Origin: Niallia circulans | GTDB taxonomy: Bacteria; Bacillota; Bacilli; Bacillales; Cytobacillaceae | NCBI RefSeq assembly: GCF_003726095.1 | Contig: NZ_CP026031.1 | Location: forward strand, 2,418,001-2,482,000 | DNA: 64,000 nt | Direction of reading: 5' to 3' | Shown: in pieces, positions 46,651 through 56,105 of the stretch | Layout: each line of letters begins with the position of its first letter | Numbering within the stretch: position 1 is the stretch's first letter | Made by a program: the position numbers and the translations under genes | Notes under the pieces: generated by a model | The model's input: only the letters and a program-made list of their open reading frames with translations | What the model was told of the DNA's origin: nothing | The model's database searches: none

Positions 46651-47745
46651 TTATTTGCTCAATGCTCTTAATGCTCCACTCGGTATTACTTTTTGAAACT
46701 TTCTATAAGCTCTTCCGTTCAGATAGAAAAAATAGCCGATTGGACCAGATGTCCTAATCATGTTTTTGGCAAGCTTGCGGATATTTCGTTGCTTATTTAC
46801 CTTCTCGTCAGATAAATAGACGCCTAATAAACCTCGGTTAATCAGTTTATGAAATTTTTGATGAGGAAGTTTATTAGTATGGCGATCGGCTTCTGTTACA
46901 AAATGCTTTAGACGATTAAATAATTCCTCTTCATTTTTATAATAGAAACAAAAGTTTAAGTCACCACCTATTTTATCCTCTTCTTGATCGATAAAATAGT
47001 CTAGTAAGATATGTAGTCCTTGGATATAAGGAAAATATCCATCTCGAATTAGTGCTGGATAAGAATCATCAAAATCATCCCGAAATGCATAAGAGACTAA
47101 GCAAAAAATTCCTAAAGTCGAGCCAGAGCAAGCAGAAAATTCATACCACTCCATTTTAGGGACATGATTTTTATTTTTTTCAAACCAAAATTTCAATCGA
47201 GGAATTCGTTCTTCCATTATCACATGTTTATGTATCTGTAAATCACAGTAGTAGCGGCATAATTCTAAAAGCTGTTCCTTAATGCTTCCGTAATTCTGTA
47301 GCTTTGCTAGTGTATCTCTGCATGTCTTAGCTAAATCATATAAGTAGCCTCCGTCATCTTGATCCTCTCGATAACGATAATAATTACTTGGTTTAGCTCC
47401 AACAGTTAAAGCGTGTTCCATTGATTCATGTAAAGCAGAAAAATCTTTCGGATCAAGCGAAGTGCTTCGATCACAAAGATTATCTAAATAATCACTTATC
47501 GTTTGGTAGGCTACAATAAATTTAATCACTTCTTTGTACTTGCTCATGGCAATTAGGGCCATGATGGAACCACCTTCACAATGAAATGTTTTATTCTCAA
47601 TACTTGCTAATGCTTGTTTTCTTAATTCTAAATTAGGAATACTCTCTGCTCTTTGCGCCCAATAGCTCAATTCTTGATGGACAACTGGAAAAACCTTTAA
47701 GTAAACTTTTGACATTAATGTTATTGGCATCTTTGGAACTGACAT
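46651..47745 (-). CDS. ytpB: tetraprenyl-beta-curcumene synthase (YtpB)
   Basis: DUF2600 terpene cyclase that converts all-E-heptaprenyl or tetraprenyl diphosphate into C35 sesquarterpene precursors. Family N-terminus PITLMSKVYLKVFPVVHQELSYW, KTFHCEGGSIMAL, and the aspartate-rich DYLDNLCDRS metal site near residues 86-95; long helical C-terminal half. Length 364, normal. ATG 47745 follows GAGGTTTT. Fourteen bases after ytpA on the same strand. In B. subtilis the pathway affects spore heat resistance. Confidence 0.93.
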   Translation of the reverse strand: MSVPKMPITLMSKVYLKVFPVVHQELSYWAQRAESIPNLELRKQALASIENKTFHCEGGSIMALIAMSKYKEVIKFIVAYQTISDYLDNLCDRSTSLDPKDFSALHESMEHALTVGAKPSNYYRYREDQDDGGYLYDLAKTCRDTLAKLQNYGSIKEQLLELCRYYCDLQIHKHVIMEERIPRLKFWFEKNKNHVPKMEWYEFSACSGSTLGIFCLVSYAFRDDFDDSYPALIRDGYFPYIQGLHILLDYFIDQEEDKIGGDLNFCFYYKNEEELFNRLKHFVTEADRHTNKLPHQKFHKLINRGLLGVYLSDEKVNKQRNIRKLAKNMIRTSGPIGYFFYLNGRAYRKFQKVIPSGALRALSK

Positions 47746-47759
47746 ATAAAAAACCTCGC

Positions 47760-48563
47760 TTATACAATATAACCAATTGCTTTCAATTGACTATTGATAA
47801 AATCCTTCGTGTATTCAAAAACTTCATCTCTTTCTGGTTCATTAAAAATTTCATGATAAAACTCTGGCCATTCTTTATATCTCTTTTCAGATAATGGTAT
47901 CATATTGAACCAGGTTTTTACCATTTTTTTATCTACAACTAAATCGCCGCCGCCTTGCATAAGCAAAAGTGGCAAGTCTTGCGTATTGGCGATGTCTTCA
48001 AAGGCTTTCTTTGTTGCATTAATCAATTCACGGTACCATCTGATAGAAACTTTCGTTATATATAAAGTATCATTTGAATCAATTTCTCTTACTTCTGCAT
48101 TACGAGTTGCCATATCAATCGTTAAACCGGAATTAACTCTTAGCTTTGGGGCCACTTTATTCAAGAGAAGTGATACTAAACTCATCAACTTGGAGGGGTA
48201 ATTAATCAACCCTAAGCATGGTGAAGATAAAATCAAGCCTGCTATTTTTAATTTCTCCTGCTGGAGAAGTCTAATAGAAGCAAGGCCCCCCATGCTATGC
48301 CCCAATAAAAAAATAGGCAGATCAAATTGATAGGCAGCTTGAATCCAGTCTTTAATTTCTATTGTATATTCATCAAATGAATCAATATGTCCTCGATCAG
48401 ATCTAGTTGTCATACCCTGTCCAGGAAGATCTCCCATTACAACATGAAAACCAGCTAACCGAAACATTTCGATAAGCCAGCCATATCTACCATGGTGCTC
48501 CATTGCTCCATGAACAATAACAATGACCGCTTTCGCGTTTCCCTCAGCTTCCCATTTCCACAT
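47760..48563 (-). CDS. ytpA: alpha/beta-hydrolase YtpA (lysophospholipase / monoglyceride-lipase-like)
   Basis: 267 residues. Oxyanion HGAMEHHGRYG, nucleophile elbow GHSMGG (about residues 88-93), Asp in MQGGGDLVVD and His in FYHEIFNEPERDE complete the triad. In B. subtilis ytpA is tied to bacilysocin (a lysophospholipid antibiotic) formation and is co-transcribed with ytpB. ATG 48563 follows GGAGCTTTT. Substrate assignment is by homology. Confidence 0.9.
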   Translation of the reverse strand: MWKWEAEGNAKAVIVIVHGAMEHHGRYGWLIEMFRLAGFHVVMGDLPGQGMTTRSDRGHIDSFDEYTIEIKDWIQAAYQFDLPIFLLGHSMGGLASIRLLQQEKLKIAGLILSSPCLGLINYPSKLMSLVSLLLNKVAPKLRVNSGLTIDMATRNAEVREIDSNDTLYITKVSIRWYRELINATKKAFEDIANTQDLPLLLMQGGGDLVVDKKMVKTWFNMIPLSEKRYKEWPEFYHEIFNEPERDEVFEYTKDFINSQLKAIGYIV

Positions 48564-48977
48564 AAAAGCTCCTCCATCCCATGTAAAAATCTAAATTGGC
48601 TTTATTCAACTTTAACAAACCAGCAAATTATGAAAAAAATAAAGATTTTATTTGTAATATAACTTATTAATAATAAATGCGAATAGACGAAGATCAGCTT
48701 TTTTTATTATGATCCAAAGTTACTTTAATTATAGCAAATAACTTAGAAATGTACCTTTATAATACAAACCTCATCATTTATCAAAATAAATGGTATACTA
48801 AAAAAGGTTTCTTTTGTCGAAAAATAGGGAAAAGGAACGAAAGAATGGATAACGTTTCTTAAAAGTTCCAAAATTAACTAAAAGAAAGGAAACTTTGTGA
48901 CAATTTATATATTTTCTAAAAGAACTTTTTTTCAAGCCGATATAATTTAATAAAGAAATTGATTAGGTGATAACTAA
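48564..48977. other. ytpA-C39 peptidase divergent intergenic region
   Basis: 414 AT-rich bases without a gene. A TATAAT box is present near 48942 but no good -35 pairs with it; an imperfect dyad GGAAC...GTTCC lies near 48834-48870. Confidence 0.5.
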
Positions 48978-49829
48978 ATGGAATCAAATACAATAATAGT
49001 AATTTCATTGATTACTTTATTTTTCTTATTATATTTATTAGTAAGAAATAAACTAAGCATCTTTGTAAAAAGTCTCTATTTATTTACGATATTCGCCATG
49101 ATTGCAATTAGTTTTCTACTTATAAATAGAGACGGCTATCAAGCAATTGTTTATGCGAAGGAGTTTGCCACACAAAATACTCGAAAAGCCCTCTTATCCA
49201 TAAAAGAGGAAACAAATTTAATAAAAGAATCTGTATTATTAGATGCTCCTATTATAAACCAGTTACCTGAACTTCCACGAGGCTGTGAGGTAACAAGTCT
49301 TGCTATGCTGCTTCAATATGTAGATGTAGATGTCGATAAAATGACGCTAGCAAAACAAATTAAAAAAGATACTACTCCCTATACAAGAGCAAACGGTAAA
49401 ATCTATTATGGACATCCGAATGATGGATTTATTGGGGATATATACTCATTAAACGGTCCAGGTTTAGGTGTATACCATAAACCAATTGCTGCATTAGCGG
49501 AGAAATATTTACCAGACTCTATTGTCGATTTCACCGGATCTGATTTTGAAGAAATAAAAAATCATTTATCGAATAATCGACCAGTATGGGTCATTACAAA
49601 TTCAACATTCAAAAAGTTACCAGAGAGCCAATTTCGGACATGGAATACACCAAGCGGAACTGTAAAAATAACTTATTCAGAGCATTCGGTTCTTATTACT
49701 GGCTATGATGAAACATCTATCTACTTTAATGATCCACTTACAGGAGAAAAAAACAAAAAAGCACCCATAAAGGATTTTGAAGAATCCTGGGTGCAAATGG
49801 GAAGTCAAGCAATTACGATTAATTCTTAA
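48978..49829 (+). CDS. membrane-anchored C39-like peptidase
   Basis: 283 residues. Two N-terminal hydrophobic segments (about 4-22 and 31-50) anchor it, leaving the catalytic part probably outside. The papain-like core has LPRGCEVTSLAMLLQY with the candidate Cys nucleophile, YGHPNDGFIGDIY, and SEHSVLITGYDETSIYFNDPLTG with the His and Asp. No ABC transporter is adjacent, so this is a stand-alone peptidase of the C39_2 type, not a bacteriocin exporter. ATG 48978 follows TAGGTGA. The 3' end overlaps the convergent asnB by 11 bases. Confidence 0.82.
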   Translation: MESNTIIVISLITLFFLLYLLVRNKLSIFVKSLYLFTIFAMIAISFLLINRDGYQAIVYAKEFATQNTRKALLSIKEETNLIKESVLLDAPIINQLPELPRGCEVTSLAMLLQYVDVDVDKMTLAKQIKKDTTPYTRANGKIYYGHPNDGFIGDIYSLNGPGLGVYHKPIAALAEKYLPDSIVDFTGSDFEEIKNHLSNNRPVWVITNSTFKKLPESQFRTWNTPSGTVKITYSEHSVLITGYDETSIYFNDPLTGEKNKKAPIKDFEESWVQMGSQAITINS

Positions 49830-51720
49830 TTGCTACCTTTCCTTCTTTTAAATATTCCTTTTCGAAGGAATATTTTTTTTCAATATAAATACTGTGCCAA
49901 ACCATGAACATCAATACTGTCCATATTTTACGGCTATTGTCTGCTTTACCTTGACAATGGTCCTCTAGCAACTGAAGAACAACTGATTTATTTAATAAGT
50001 GATCTGTATCACTTTCTTTAATAATGTTTTTCGCCCATTCATTCATTTCATCTTTTAACCAATGACGAATTGGAACAGGGAAACCTAGCTTTTTACGATT
50101 TAGTACATGCTCTGGGACAAAGGATTCTGCTGCTTTTCGTAAAATATATTTTGTTGTACCATCCGCTGTTTTTAAGGAAGTAGGAATTTTAGAAGCAACT
50201 TTAAAGACCTCTTTATCTAAAAATGGTACGCGTAATTCTAGAGAATGAGCCATCGTCATTTTATCCGCTTTTAATAAAATATCCCCACGCATCCACGTAT
50301 GAATGTCAATAAACTGCATACGATCCACAGGATCATATCCTCTGCTTTCTTCATATAATGGATTTGTAATATCACGATAATGCAAACCATTGTTATAGAC
50401 AGAAAGTAGTTTTTCTTTTTCCAACTCAGAGAACATTTTTGCGTTTCCAATATATCTTTCTTCCATTGGTGTAACTCCGCGTTCAATGAAACTTTTTCCT
50501 TTCACGCCTTCTGGAAGAATATTTGCTACAGCTCGCAACAATTTTTTTCCGACGTTCGGAATTTTATTAAACACTTCAAGAGATTGTGGTTCCCGATAAA
50601 TATTATATCCGCCGAATAACTCATCTGCACCTTCTCCAGATAGAACAACTGTTACATGTTTTCTTGCTTCACGTGCTACGAAATATAAGGGTACACAAGC
50701 TGGATCCGCTAAAGGATCATCCATATGCCACATAATTCTCGGAATTTCGTTCATATATTCTTGCGGAGAAATAATATAACTAATATTTTCTAATCCTAAT
50801 TTATCAGCTGTTTCTTTTGCTACATCGATTTCACTGAATCCATTATGTTCAAATCCTACAGAAAATGTTTTAATGTTTGGATGAAATTCCTTAGCAATAC
50901 TAGCAATAATGGATGAATCAATTCCTCCTGAAAGGAATGATCCAACAGGAACATCACTTCTCATATGCATTTTCACACTATCAAACAGTACATCTTTAAT
51001 TTCTTTTGTATACTCGTCCTCTTGCTTTACAACAGGTTTAAAGGATGCTCTCCAATAGCGTTTGATTTCCATAGGTTCACCAATTTTTTTGGTAAAATAA
51101 TGGCCTGGTTCTAGCTTTTTAATTCCCTCTGACATCGTATAAGGCTCAGGAACAAATTGATAGGTTAAATAATGTTGTAGAGAACGATAATCGATAACAT
51201 CACTTTCTAATGCTAATGATATACTTTTCTTCTCAGAAGCAAAGTATGTTTTCTCTCCGTCATCAAAATAAAAGAATGGTTTAATCCCAAACGGATCGCG
51301 TGCTCCGTATAATGTTTCTTCTTGTTTATCCCAAATGATGAAAGAGAACATTCCACGCAATTTCTCAACCGCTTTTTCCTTTTCATGGCTATATAAAGCA
51401 ATAATTACTTCTGTATCTGAATTTGTTTGGAAGGTCAATCCAGCCTTCACTAACTCTTCTCTTATTTCTAAATAGTTATATACTTCTCCGTTAAAGATTA
51501 TCCAATAACGTTCATTTTCATATGTTAAAGGCTGATGCCCACTTTCAATATCGATAATACTTAATCGGCGAAAACCGAATTGAATGTGGTTATCATAATA
51601 ATATCCTTCATCGTCAGGACCTCTATGTGTTATAACACGATTCATTCCTGCAAATAGTTCTTTTTGTTCTTCTTGAAAGTTCTGTGCTTTTTCATGTACA
51701 CAGCCAACAAAACCACACAT
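49819..51720 (-). CDS. asnB: asparagine synthase (glutamine-hydrolysing)
   Basis: Makes asparagine from aspartate, ATP and glutamine. N-terminal Ntn glutaminase begins MCGFVGC with catalytic Cys2 and has RLSIIDIESGHQPL; the synthetase domain carries the PP-loop SGGIDSS (about 260), SGEGADELFGGY and ELRVPFLD. Length 633, as in B. subtilis AsnB. ATG 51720 has AAGGTGAG upstream. The last 25 or so codons also encode, on the other strand, the intrinsic terminator of the C39 peptidase gene. Confidence 0.95.
   Translation of the reverse strand: MCGFVGCVHEKAQNFQEEQKELFAGMNRVITHRGPDDEGYYYDNHIQFGFRRLSIIDIESGHQPLTYENERYWIIFNGEVYNYLEIREELVKAGLTFQTNSDTEVIIALYSHEKEKAVEKLRGMFSFIIWDKQEETLYGARDPFGIKPFFYFDDGEKTYFASEKKSISLALESDVIDYRSLQHYLTYQFVPEPYTMSEGIKKLEPGHYFTKKIGEPMEIKRYWRASFKPVVKQEDEYTKEIKDVLFDSVKMHMRSDVPVGSFLSGGIDSSIIASIAKEFHPNIKTFSVGFEHNGFSEIDVAKETADKLGLENISYIISPQEYMNEIPRIMWHMDDPLADPACVPLYFVAREARKHVTVVLSGEGADELFGGYNIYREPQSLEVFNKIPNVGKKLLRAVANILPEGVKGKSFIERGVTPMEERYIGNAKMFSELEKEKLLSVYNNGLHYRDITNPLYEESRGYDPVDRMQFIDIHTWMRGDILLKADKMTMAHSLELRVPFLDKEVFKVASKIPTSLKTADGTTKYILRKAAESFVPEHVLNRKKLGFPVPIRHWLKDEMNEWAKNIIKESDTDHLLNKSVVLQLLEDHCQGKADNSRKIWTVLMFMVWHSIYIEKKYSFEKEYLKEGKVAIKN
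49851..49880 (+). terminator. terminator of the C39 peptidase gene, inside asnB
   Basis: AATATTCCTT, a TTCG loop, AAGGAATATT, then TTTTTT on the plus strand, 22 bases after the peptidase stop codon. The same bases are the 3' coding part of asnB on the minus strand. Confidence 0.8.
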
Positions 51721-51813
51721 ATTGCTCTCACCTTCTCCATTTCTTTTCCTACATGCATTGAGACATCTATAACTAACTCATTGTTCTAATAGCAGAACCA
51801 TAATCAATTTTTT

Positions 51814-51842
51814 ACTATACGCTTAAATAGAATAGATGTTAA
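51814..51842 (-). promoter_or_regulatory. candidate sigma-A promoter of asnB
   Basis: Minus strand TTAACA, 17 bases, TATAGT, about 95 bases before the asnB ATG. Sequence match only. Confidence 0.55.
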
Positions 51843-51989
51843 TAGGTAATAAGTTTCATAAAAACTTCACTTAGTCTTCTATTTTAACATAAATAGTGTA
51901 AATATATAAATCAGTTATTAGCATTTCCATCCTTATTTTTTATACATGTAATACAATTGTCATCATTAAGTATTAGACGAAAAAAAAAA

Positions 51990-52021
51990 GAAAGAAGTTA
52001 CACTTTCTTGTAACTTCTTTC
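51990..52021 (-). terminator. terminator of metK
   Basis: Perfect 13-bp stem GAAAGAAGTTACA / TGTAACTTCTTTC with a 6-base loop and nine T on the minus strand, 16 bases after the metK stop. Confidence 0.93.
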
Positions 52022-52036
52022 TCAAGTTTTATGCTT

Positions 52037-53227
52037 CTACTGCTTTTTTACTAGCTCTGCTCTATCTGTACGTTCCCATGGCAGATCGATGTCCGTACGG
52101 CCAAAATGTCCGTAAGCGGCTGTTTGTCTGTATATTGGTTTGCGAAGATCGAGCATTTTAATAATTCCTGCTGGGCGAAGGTCAAAGTTTTCACGTACTG
52201 CTTCTACTAGCTTATCTTCTGAAACAATCCCTGTACCAAATGTATCAACAGAAATAGATACTGGCTGCGCTACACCGATTGCATATGCTAATTGTACTTC
52301 TACTTTATCAGCTAATCCTGCAGCGACAATATTCTTTGCTACATAACGTGCTGCATAAGCAGCGGAACGGTCCACTTTTGTTGGATCCTTTCCAGAAAAC
52401 GCTCCACCGCCATGTCGTGCGTATCCACCATATGTATCAACGATGATTTTACGTCCAGTTAATCCAGCATCTCCTTGTGGTCCGCCGATCACGAAGCGTC
52501 CTGTAGGATTAATAAAATACTTCGTGTTTTCATCGATTAATTCAGCTGGTACAACAGGATTGATTACATATTCCTTAATATTGCGTTGAATTTGTTCTAA
52601 TGTCACTTCTGGATGATGCTGTGTGCTAATTACAATTGTATCAATGCGCACTGGTTTATTATTCTCATCATATTCGACTGTAACTTGTGTTTTACCATCT
52701 GGACGTAGATAAGGTAAGATTTCTTCTTTTCTAACCTCAGCTAGTCTTCTTGATAATTTATGTGCTAACGAAATGGGTAAAGGCATAAGTTCCTTTGTTT
52801 CATTACATGCAAACCCGAACATTAAGCCTTGATCTCCTGCACCAATTGCTTCTATTTCCTCATCCGTCATCTTACCTTCACGAGCTTCTAGAGCTTGGTC
52901 TACCCCTAATGCGATATCAGCGGATTGCTCGTCAATAGAAGTTAATACTGCACTTGTTTCTGCATCAAATCCATACTTTGCACGTGTATACCCTATTTCT
53001 TTAATCGTTTCCCGAACAATTTTTGGAATATCCACATATGTAGAAGTAGTTATTTCACCTGCAACGAGTACTAGACCTGTTGTTACAGAAGTTTCAGCAG
53101 CAACTCTTGCATTAGCATCTTTAGCCAATATAGCGTCCAAAATAGCATCTGAAATTTGATCACAAATTTTATCTGGGTGACCTTCAGTTACCGATTCAGA
53201 AGTAAACAAGCGACGTTTTGTTGACAT
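52037..53227 (-). CDS. metK: S-adenosylmethionine synthetase
   Basis: Forms SAM from methionine and ATP. Three-domain enzyme with [20 protein letters not shown], the signature [12 protein letters not shown] and the P-loop-like [24 protein letters not shown] near the end. Length 396, normal. ATG 53227 follows AAGGAGGA. Controlled by a SAM-I riboswitch about 265 bases upstream. luxS, which uses the SAM by-product, is nearby but not linked in transcription. Confidence 0.97.
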   Translation of the reverse strand: MSTKRRLFTSESVTEGHPDKICDQISDAILDAILAKDANARVAAETSVTTGLVLVAGEITTSTYVDIPKIVRETIKEIGYTRAKYGFDAETSAVLTSIDEQSADIALGVDQALEAREGKMTDEEIEAIGAGDQGLMFGFACNETKELMPLPISLAHKLSRRLAEVRKEEILPYLRPDGKTQVTVEYDENNKPVRIDTIVISTQHHPEVTLEQIQRNIKEYVINPVVPAELIDENTKYFINPTGRFVIGGPQGDAGLTGRKIIVDTYGGYARHGGGAFSGKDPTKVDRSAAYAARYVAKNIVAAGLADKVEVQLAYAIGVAQPVSISVDTFGTGIVSEDKLVEAVRENFDLRPAGIIKMLDLRKPIYRQTAAYGHFGRTDIDLPWERTDRAELVKKQ

Positions 53228-53489
53228 CTGATTTCCTCCTTATTTTAGAAAAAAGTAGAGTGAGGTTTCTTCCTGCACTCCTTAACCTTATCTTGATACG
53301 GTACTCATTCCCTAGATAGTATGAAGTAAAAATGGCGTTTTTATCCGAAGTCAATTCCGTGCATTATTATATGTAAAACTTTAAAAATGTTTAAAAATAT
53401 AATATATATAACGAAGATTTTTGTTTCTAATAAAAACACACATCTAAAAATATACATTTTTATAAAAGATAAATAATTCATTTTACACA
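53228..53489. other. metK 5' untranslated region downstream of the riboswitch
   Basis: 262 bases between the riboswitch terminator and the metK start, AT-rich, with no extra gene. An unusually long stretch after the switch. Confidence 0.5.
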
Positions 53490-53706
53490 AAAAACCTTTT
53501 CATTAGTGAAAAGGCTCCTAGTAAAATCAATTCGCACCTTTCACTCTTATCGTTCAAGGAAAAATTCCTTGCTTCAGGTTAGCACCTTTCCTAAGAGAAT
53601 GTCTGTCCCATTACATGTAAACATGAATGATTCAGTAATTTTCTTCACATAGTAGGTTGCTGGGTTTCATCGGGCCAGTCCCTCCACCAGCTCAGGATAA
53701 GAGAGT
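53490..53706 (-). promoter_or_regulatory. SAM-I (S-box) riboswitch of metK
   Basis: Minus strand reads CTCTTATC...GAGCTGGTGGAGGGACTGG, then CCCGATGAAACCCAGCAACC, the canonical S-box core. P1 closes with GATAAGAG at 53541-53550. The terminator CCTTTTCATTAGTGAAAAGG with a T run is at 53491-53514. High SAM should favour the terminator and shut metK off. Confidence 0.96.
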
Positions 53707-53722
53707 ATCCGTTCAAGGTAAA

Positions 53723-53752
53723 ATGATAGCTTAATCCATCAATACATGTCAA
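53723..53752 (-). promoter_or_regulatory. sigma-A promoter of the metK S-box transcript
   Basis: Minus strand TTGACA, 18 bases, TATCAT, ending about 15 bases before the riboswitch. It lies within the 50 bases that follow the ytmB stop codon. Confidence 0.75.
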
Positions 53753-53771
53753 TCATTTTTAACTTTATTAA

Positions 53772-54014
53772 TTAATTTGTTGAATTTAATGAAATCAATT
53801 TATAAGTGATCGATGTTTTAGTTTTTTCCCATTGTAATTTTTCAATCGTAGCAATCCCCGATATCTCAGCTGTTTTTGTTCTTCTTACCTCTAACGGAAT
53901 ATTCATTGGATATAAACGATAATCTTCTTTTTCTAACAAAAATAAATTTTCTTCTAATCTTATTTCTTTTCCTTTTGTCACAATCATTGTATTTAATTCT
54001 AAAGGCATGCCCAT
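53772..54014 (-). CDS. ytmB: DUF2584 protein YtmB
   Basis: 80 residues, beta-rich, beginning MGMPLELNTMIVTKGKE as in B. subtilis YtmB; function unknown. ATG 54014 follows AAGGGGAATG by about 8 bases. It lies upstream of the metK S-box promoter and downstream of ytmA on the same strand. In B. subtilis pckA stands between metK and ytmB; it is missing here. Confidence 0.85.
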   Translation of the reverse strand: MGMPLELNTMIVTKGKEIRLEENLFLLEKEDYRLYPMNIPLEVRRTKTAEISGIATIEKLQWEKTKTSITYKLISLNSTN

Positions 54015-54125
54015 TTTTCATTCCCCTTCTCTATTTTTTTCTCTTTCGTAATATGTTACCGGCAATCAAGGCTCCTTGCATGACCATGAAATCGGAACAT
54101 CAACTAAGATAATAAAGCTTACTTT

Positions 54126-54917
54126 TTATTTTACCATCCTTTCCGTTTGTTTTTTCATCCAACTGGTTAAGGAAGTGACCACTTTTCGATTTGTAGCTGG
54201 AGGAAAGTAGTGAGTTAACTCTGGAAAATACCAAGAGTCTACTTCTTTTCCCAGTTGTTTTAATCTGTCTTCTAATTTGAGACTATGATTAATCGAAACA
54301 TTTTTGTCCAGCTTCCCATGAATAATAAGAGTAGGAGCATTTATTTTTTCTAATTGATAAAGCGGAGTTCTTTCTTCATATCTGTCTGGATACTTAGAAG
54401 GAGTTCCCCCGATCACTCGTTTCATCATCCTACGTAAATCTTTCCGTTCTTCGTATGTTAAGAACATATCGCTTACACCGCCCCATGTAACAATTGATTT
54501 TACAGGGCAGTATATACCTACAAATAGAGCCATTACCCCTCCTCTTGAAAACCCAAATACATGAACATCCTGCACATTCGATAAATTCTTAAGGAGTGTA
54601 AATGCTGCTATAGCATCATTTCTATCTTCTCCTGCAAAATCTTCATTTCCATCACCACCCTGATTGCCTCTATAAAAGGGAGCAAACACTACAAAGCCTT
54701 CGGAAGCAAATTGAATAATTCTTCCAGGACGGACTTTGCCTACATTTTTTATGCCTCCTCTTAGATAAAGAAAGCCATCATACGTTTTCCCATCATTTGG
54801 AGAAGCGAGCATTCCTTTTACTCTTAGACCATCGACATAATAAGTAACTAAAAATAAATCTATGGAAGGATTAGGAGATGGAAATCGAATTTTCTCTATC
54901 ATATCGCCATTTTGCAT
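54126..54917 (-). CDS. ytmA: alpha/beta-hydrolase of the prolyl-oligopeptidase group (YtmA)
   Basis: 263 residues. Nucleophile elbow GFSRGG (about residues 121-126), Asp in IHGKLDKNVS and His in ELTHYFPP form the triad; GGIKNVGK supplies the oxyanion side. No signal peptide, so cytoplasmic. The substrate is not known; short peptides or acyl groups are possible. ATG 54917 follows AAGGAGC. Confidence 0.88.
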   Translation of the reverse strand: MQNGDMIEKIRFPSPNPSIDLFLVTYYVDGLRVKGMLASPNDGKTYDGFLYLRGGIKNVGKVRPGRIIQFASEGFVVFAPFYRGNQGGDGNEDFAGEDRNDAIAAFTLLKNLSNVQDVHVFGFSRGGVMALFVGIYCPVKSIVTWGGVSDMFLTYEERKDLRRMMKRVIGGTPSKYPDRYEERTPLYQLEKINAPTLIIHGKLDKNVSINHSLKLEDRLKQLGKEVDSWYFPELTHYFPPATNRKVVTSLTSWMKKQTERMVK

Positions 54918-54957
54918 ACTATTTGCTCCTTTCCTTTTTTCTCCTATATTACCCCTT

Positions 54958-55431
54958 CTATTTGCTTAATAATTCATTTTCAATATAAGCTATACAAAAT
55001 TGGATGACCTCATCCTTCATAATAAAACTAAAGGATTCATTCCATCGCTTTGTTATTATATTGCCGGTAATCAAAACAGGTCCATCTGTCTCAAGATAAT
55101 CCTCTTTGGAGGTTAAGTGACTGATTCTTGCAAAAAATACATCCTTCAAAAAAGGAACCTCCCCAAAAACCTGATAGGTCGCAATCCATTTCATACTTTT
55201 TATAATGCCACCTGTTTCCTCCATCACTTCTCTGTGTGCTGCTTGAATTGTAGTTTCGCCCATTTCTCTCTTTCCACCTGGAAACTCCAATCCACGTTCC
55301 TTATGTTTTGTTAATAACCATTGATCTTTATACTGGCAGATAACTAATACATGTCTTGATTCTTCATTCCATTCATTTTTTACGAATGAAAGTTTCACTA
55401 AATTGTTATTTTGATCATAAAATATTTCCAT
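54958..55431 (-). CDS. ytkD: Nudix hydrolase YtkD (nucleoside triphosphatase)
   Basis: 157 residues. The Nudix box GGKREMGETTIQAAHREVMEETGG is complete. B. subtilis YtkD hydrolyses 8-oxo-dGTP and other triphosphates and can process RNA 5' ends. ATG 55431 lies after GGAGTAGG. Forty bases upstream of ytmA on the same strand; they may share a transcript. Confidence 0.9.
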   Translation of the reverse strand: MEIFYDQNNNLVKLSFVKNEWNEESRHVLVICQYKDQWLLTKHKERGLEFPGGKREMGETTIQAAHREVMEETGGIIKSMKWIATYQVFGEVPFLKDVFFARISHLTSKEDYLETDGPVLITGNIITKRWNESFSFIMKDEVIQFCIAYIENELLSK

Positions 55432-55781
55432 ACCTACTCCATTATTATGTATTATTAATATAAGTAGCTTGCATACTAAAGCAAACAGCTGTCATTAACC
55501 TGATTTACTGTCTATTATTATCATAGCAAATACTACCATTGAAACTGGAGTTTTTTCCACTAAAATAGGGTATATTTTTTATAGAAGACAGTTTTCTTAA
55601 TGATATTTATTTTTCAGGATGAATTTTCACGTAATGTAATTAGAAAGGCTTATGAATTTTTGTATCATTCTTTAACATAATGTTCACATAATAACTAGTA
55701 ATAATAGGATGTTATCATATATAATACGGTTAAATAAAACGGTTACATTTAAAACTGGCTGAAAACTAGGAGGAAACAATA
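55432..55781. other. ytkD-DUF6154 divergent intergenic region
   Basis: 350 AT-rich bases with a TATAAT-like box near 55719; no clear -35 partner, operator or small gene was recognised. Confidence 0.45.
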
Positions 55782-56039
55782 ATGAAAATTGTAGATGAAC
55801 TATATAACTTATATAAAAATAAATTAACTGGTGATGAAGAAGATATCGATATGCTTGCCTTTGCTTTTTTAGAGGAAATGAGTAGAGAAGATTTATTACA
55901 TATCATCCAAGAATTAAATGAACAAGAATTATATGATTTAATGGGTCTTTATTTAATTGAAAGTTTAAAGGGTAAATTCGCAAGTGAAGATTATCGAAAA
56001 CCGAATAACCCAATCTTTACCCATCGAAATCTCCATTAA
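55782..56039 (+). CDS. DUF6154 small protein
   Basis: 85 residues, acidic and helical (LYNLYKNKLTGDEEDIDMLAFAFLEEMSREDLL), matching the DUF6154 pattern known from Bacillaceae. No catalytic motif or membrane segment; function unknown. ATG 55782 follows TAGGAGGA. A strong bidirectional terminator separates it from the TauE gene. Confidence 0.8.
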   Translation: MKIVDELYNLYKNKLTGDEEDIDMLAFAFLEEMSREDLLHIIQELNEQELYDLMGLYLIESLKGKFASEDYRKPNNPIFTHRNLH

Positions 56040-56047
56040 TTTTCTAT

Positions 56048-56103
56048 AAAAAGGCTGTTTGACATCCCAAACACAAAAGTTTAGGATAGCAAACAGCCTT
56101 TTT
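56048..56103. terminator. bidirectional terminator between DUF6154 and TauE genes
   Basis: AAAAAGGCTGTTTG / CAAACAGCCTTTTT, perfect 14-bp stem, with an inner ATCC/GGAT and AAAC/GTTT pair. Confidence 0.93.
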
Positions 56104-56105
56104 TA

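Larger units (their letters stand above)
51721..52036. other. asnB-metK intergenic region
   Basis: 316 bases holding the asnB promoter candidate and the metK terminator; nothing else was recognised. Confidence 0.6.
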
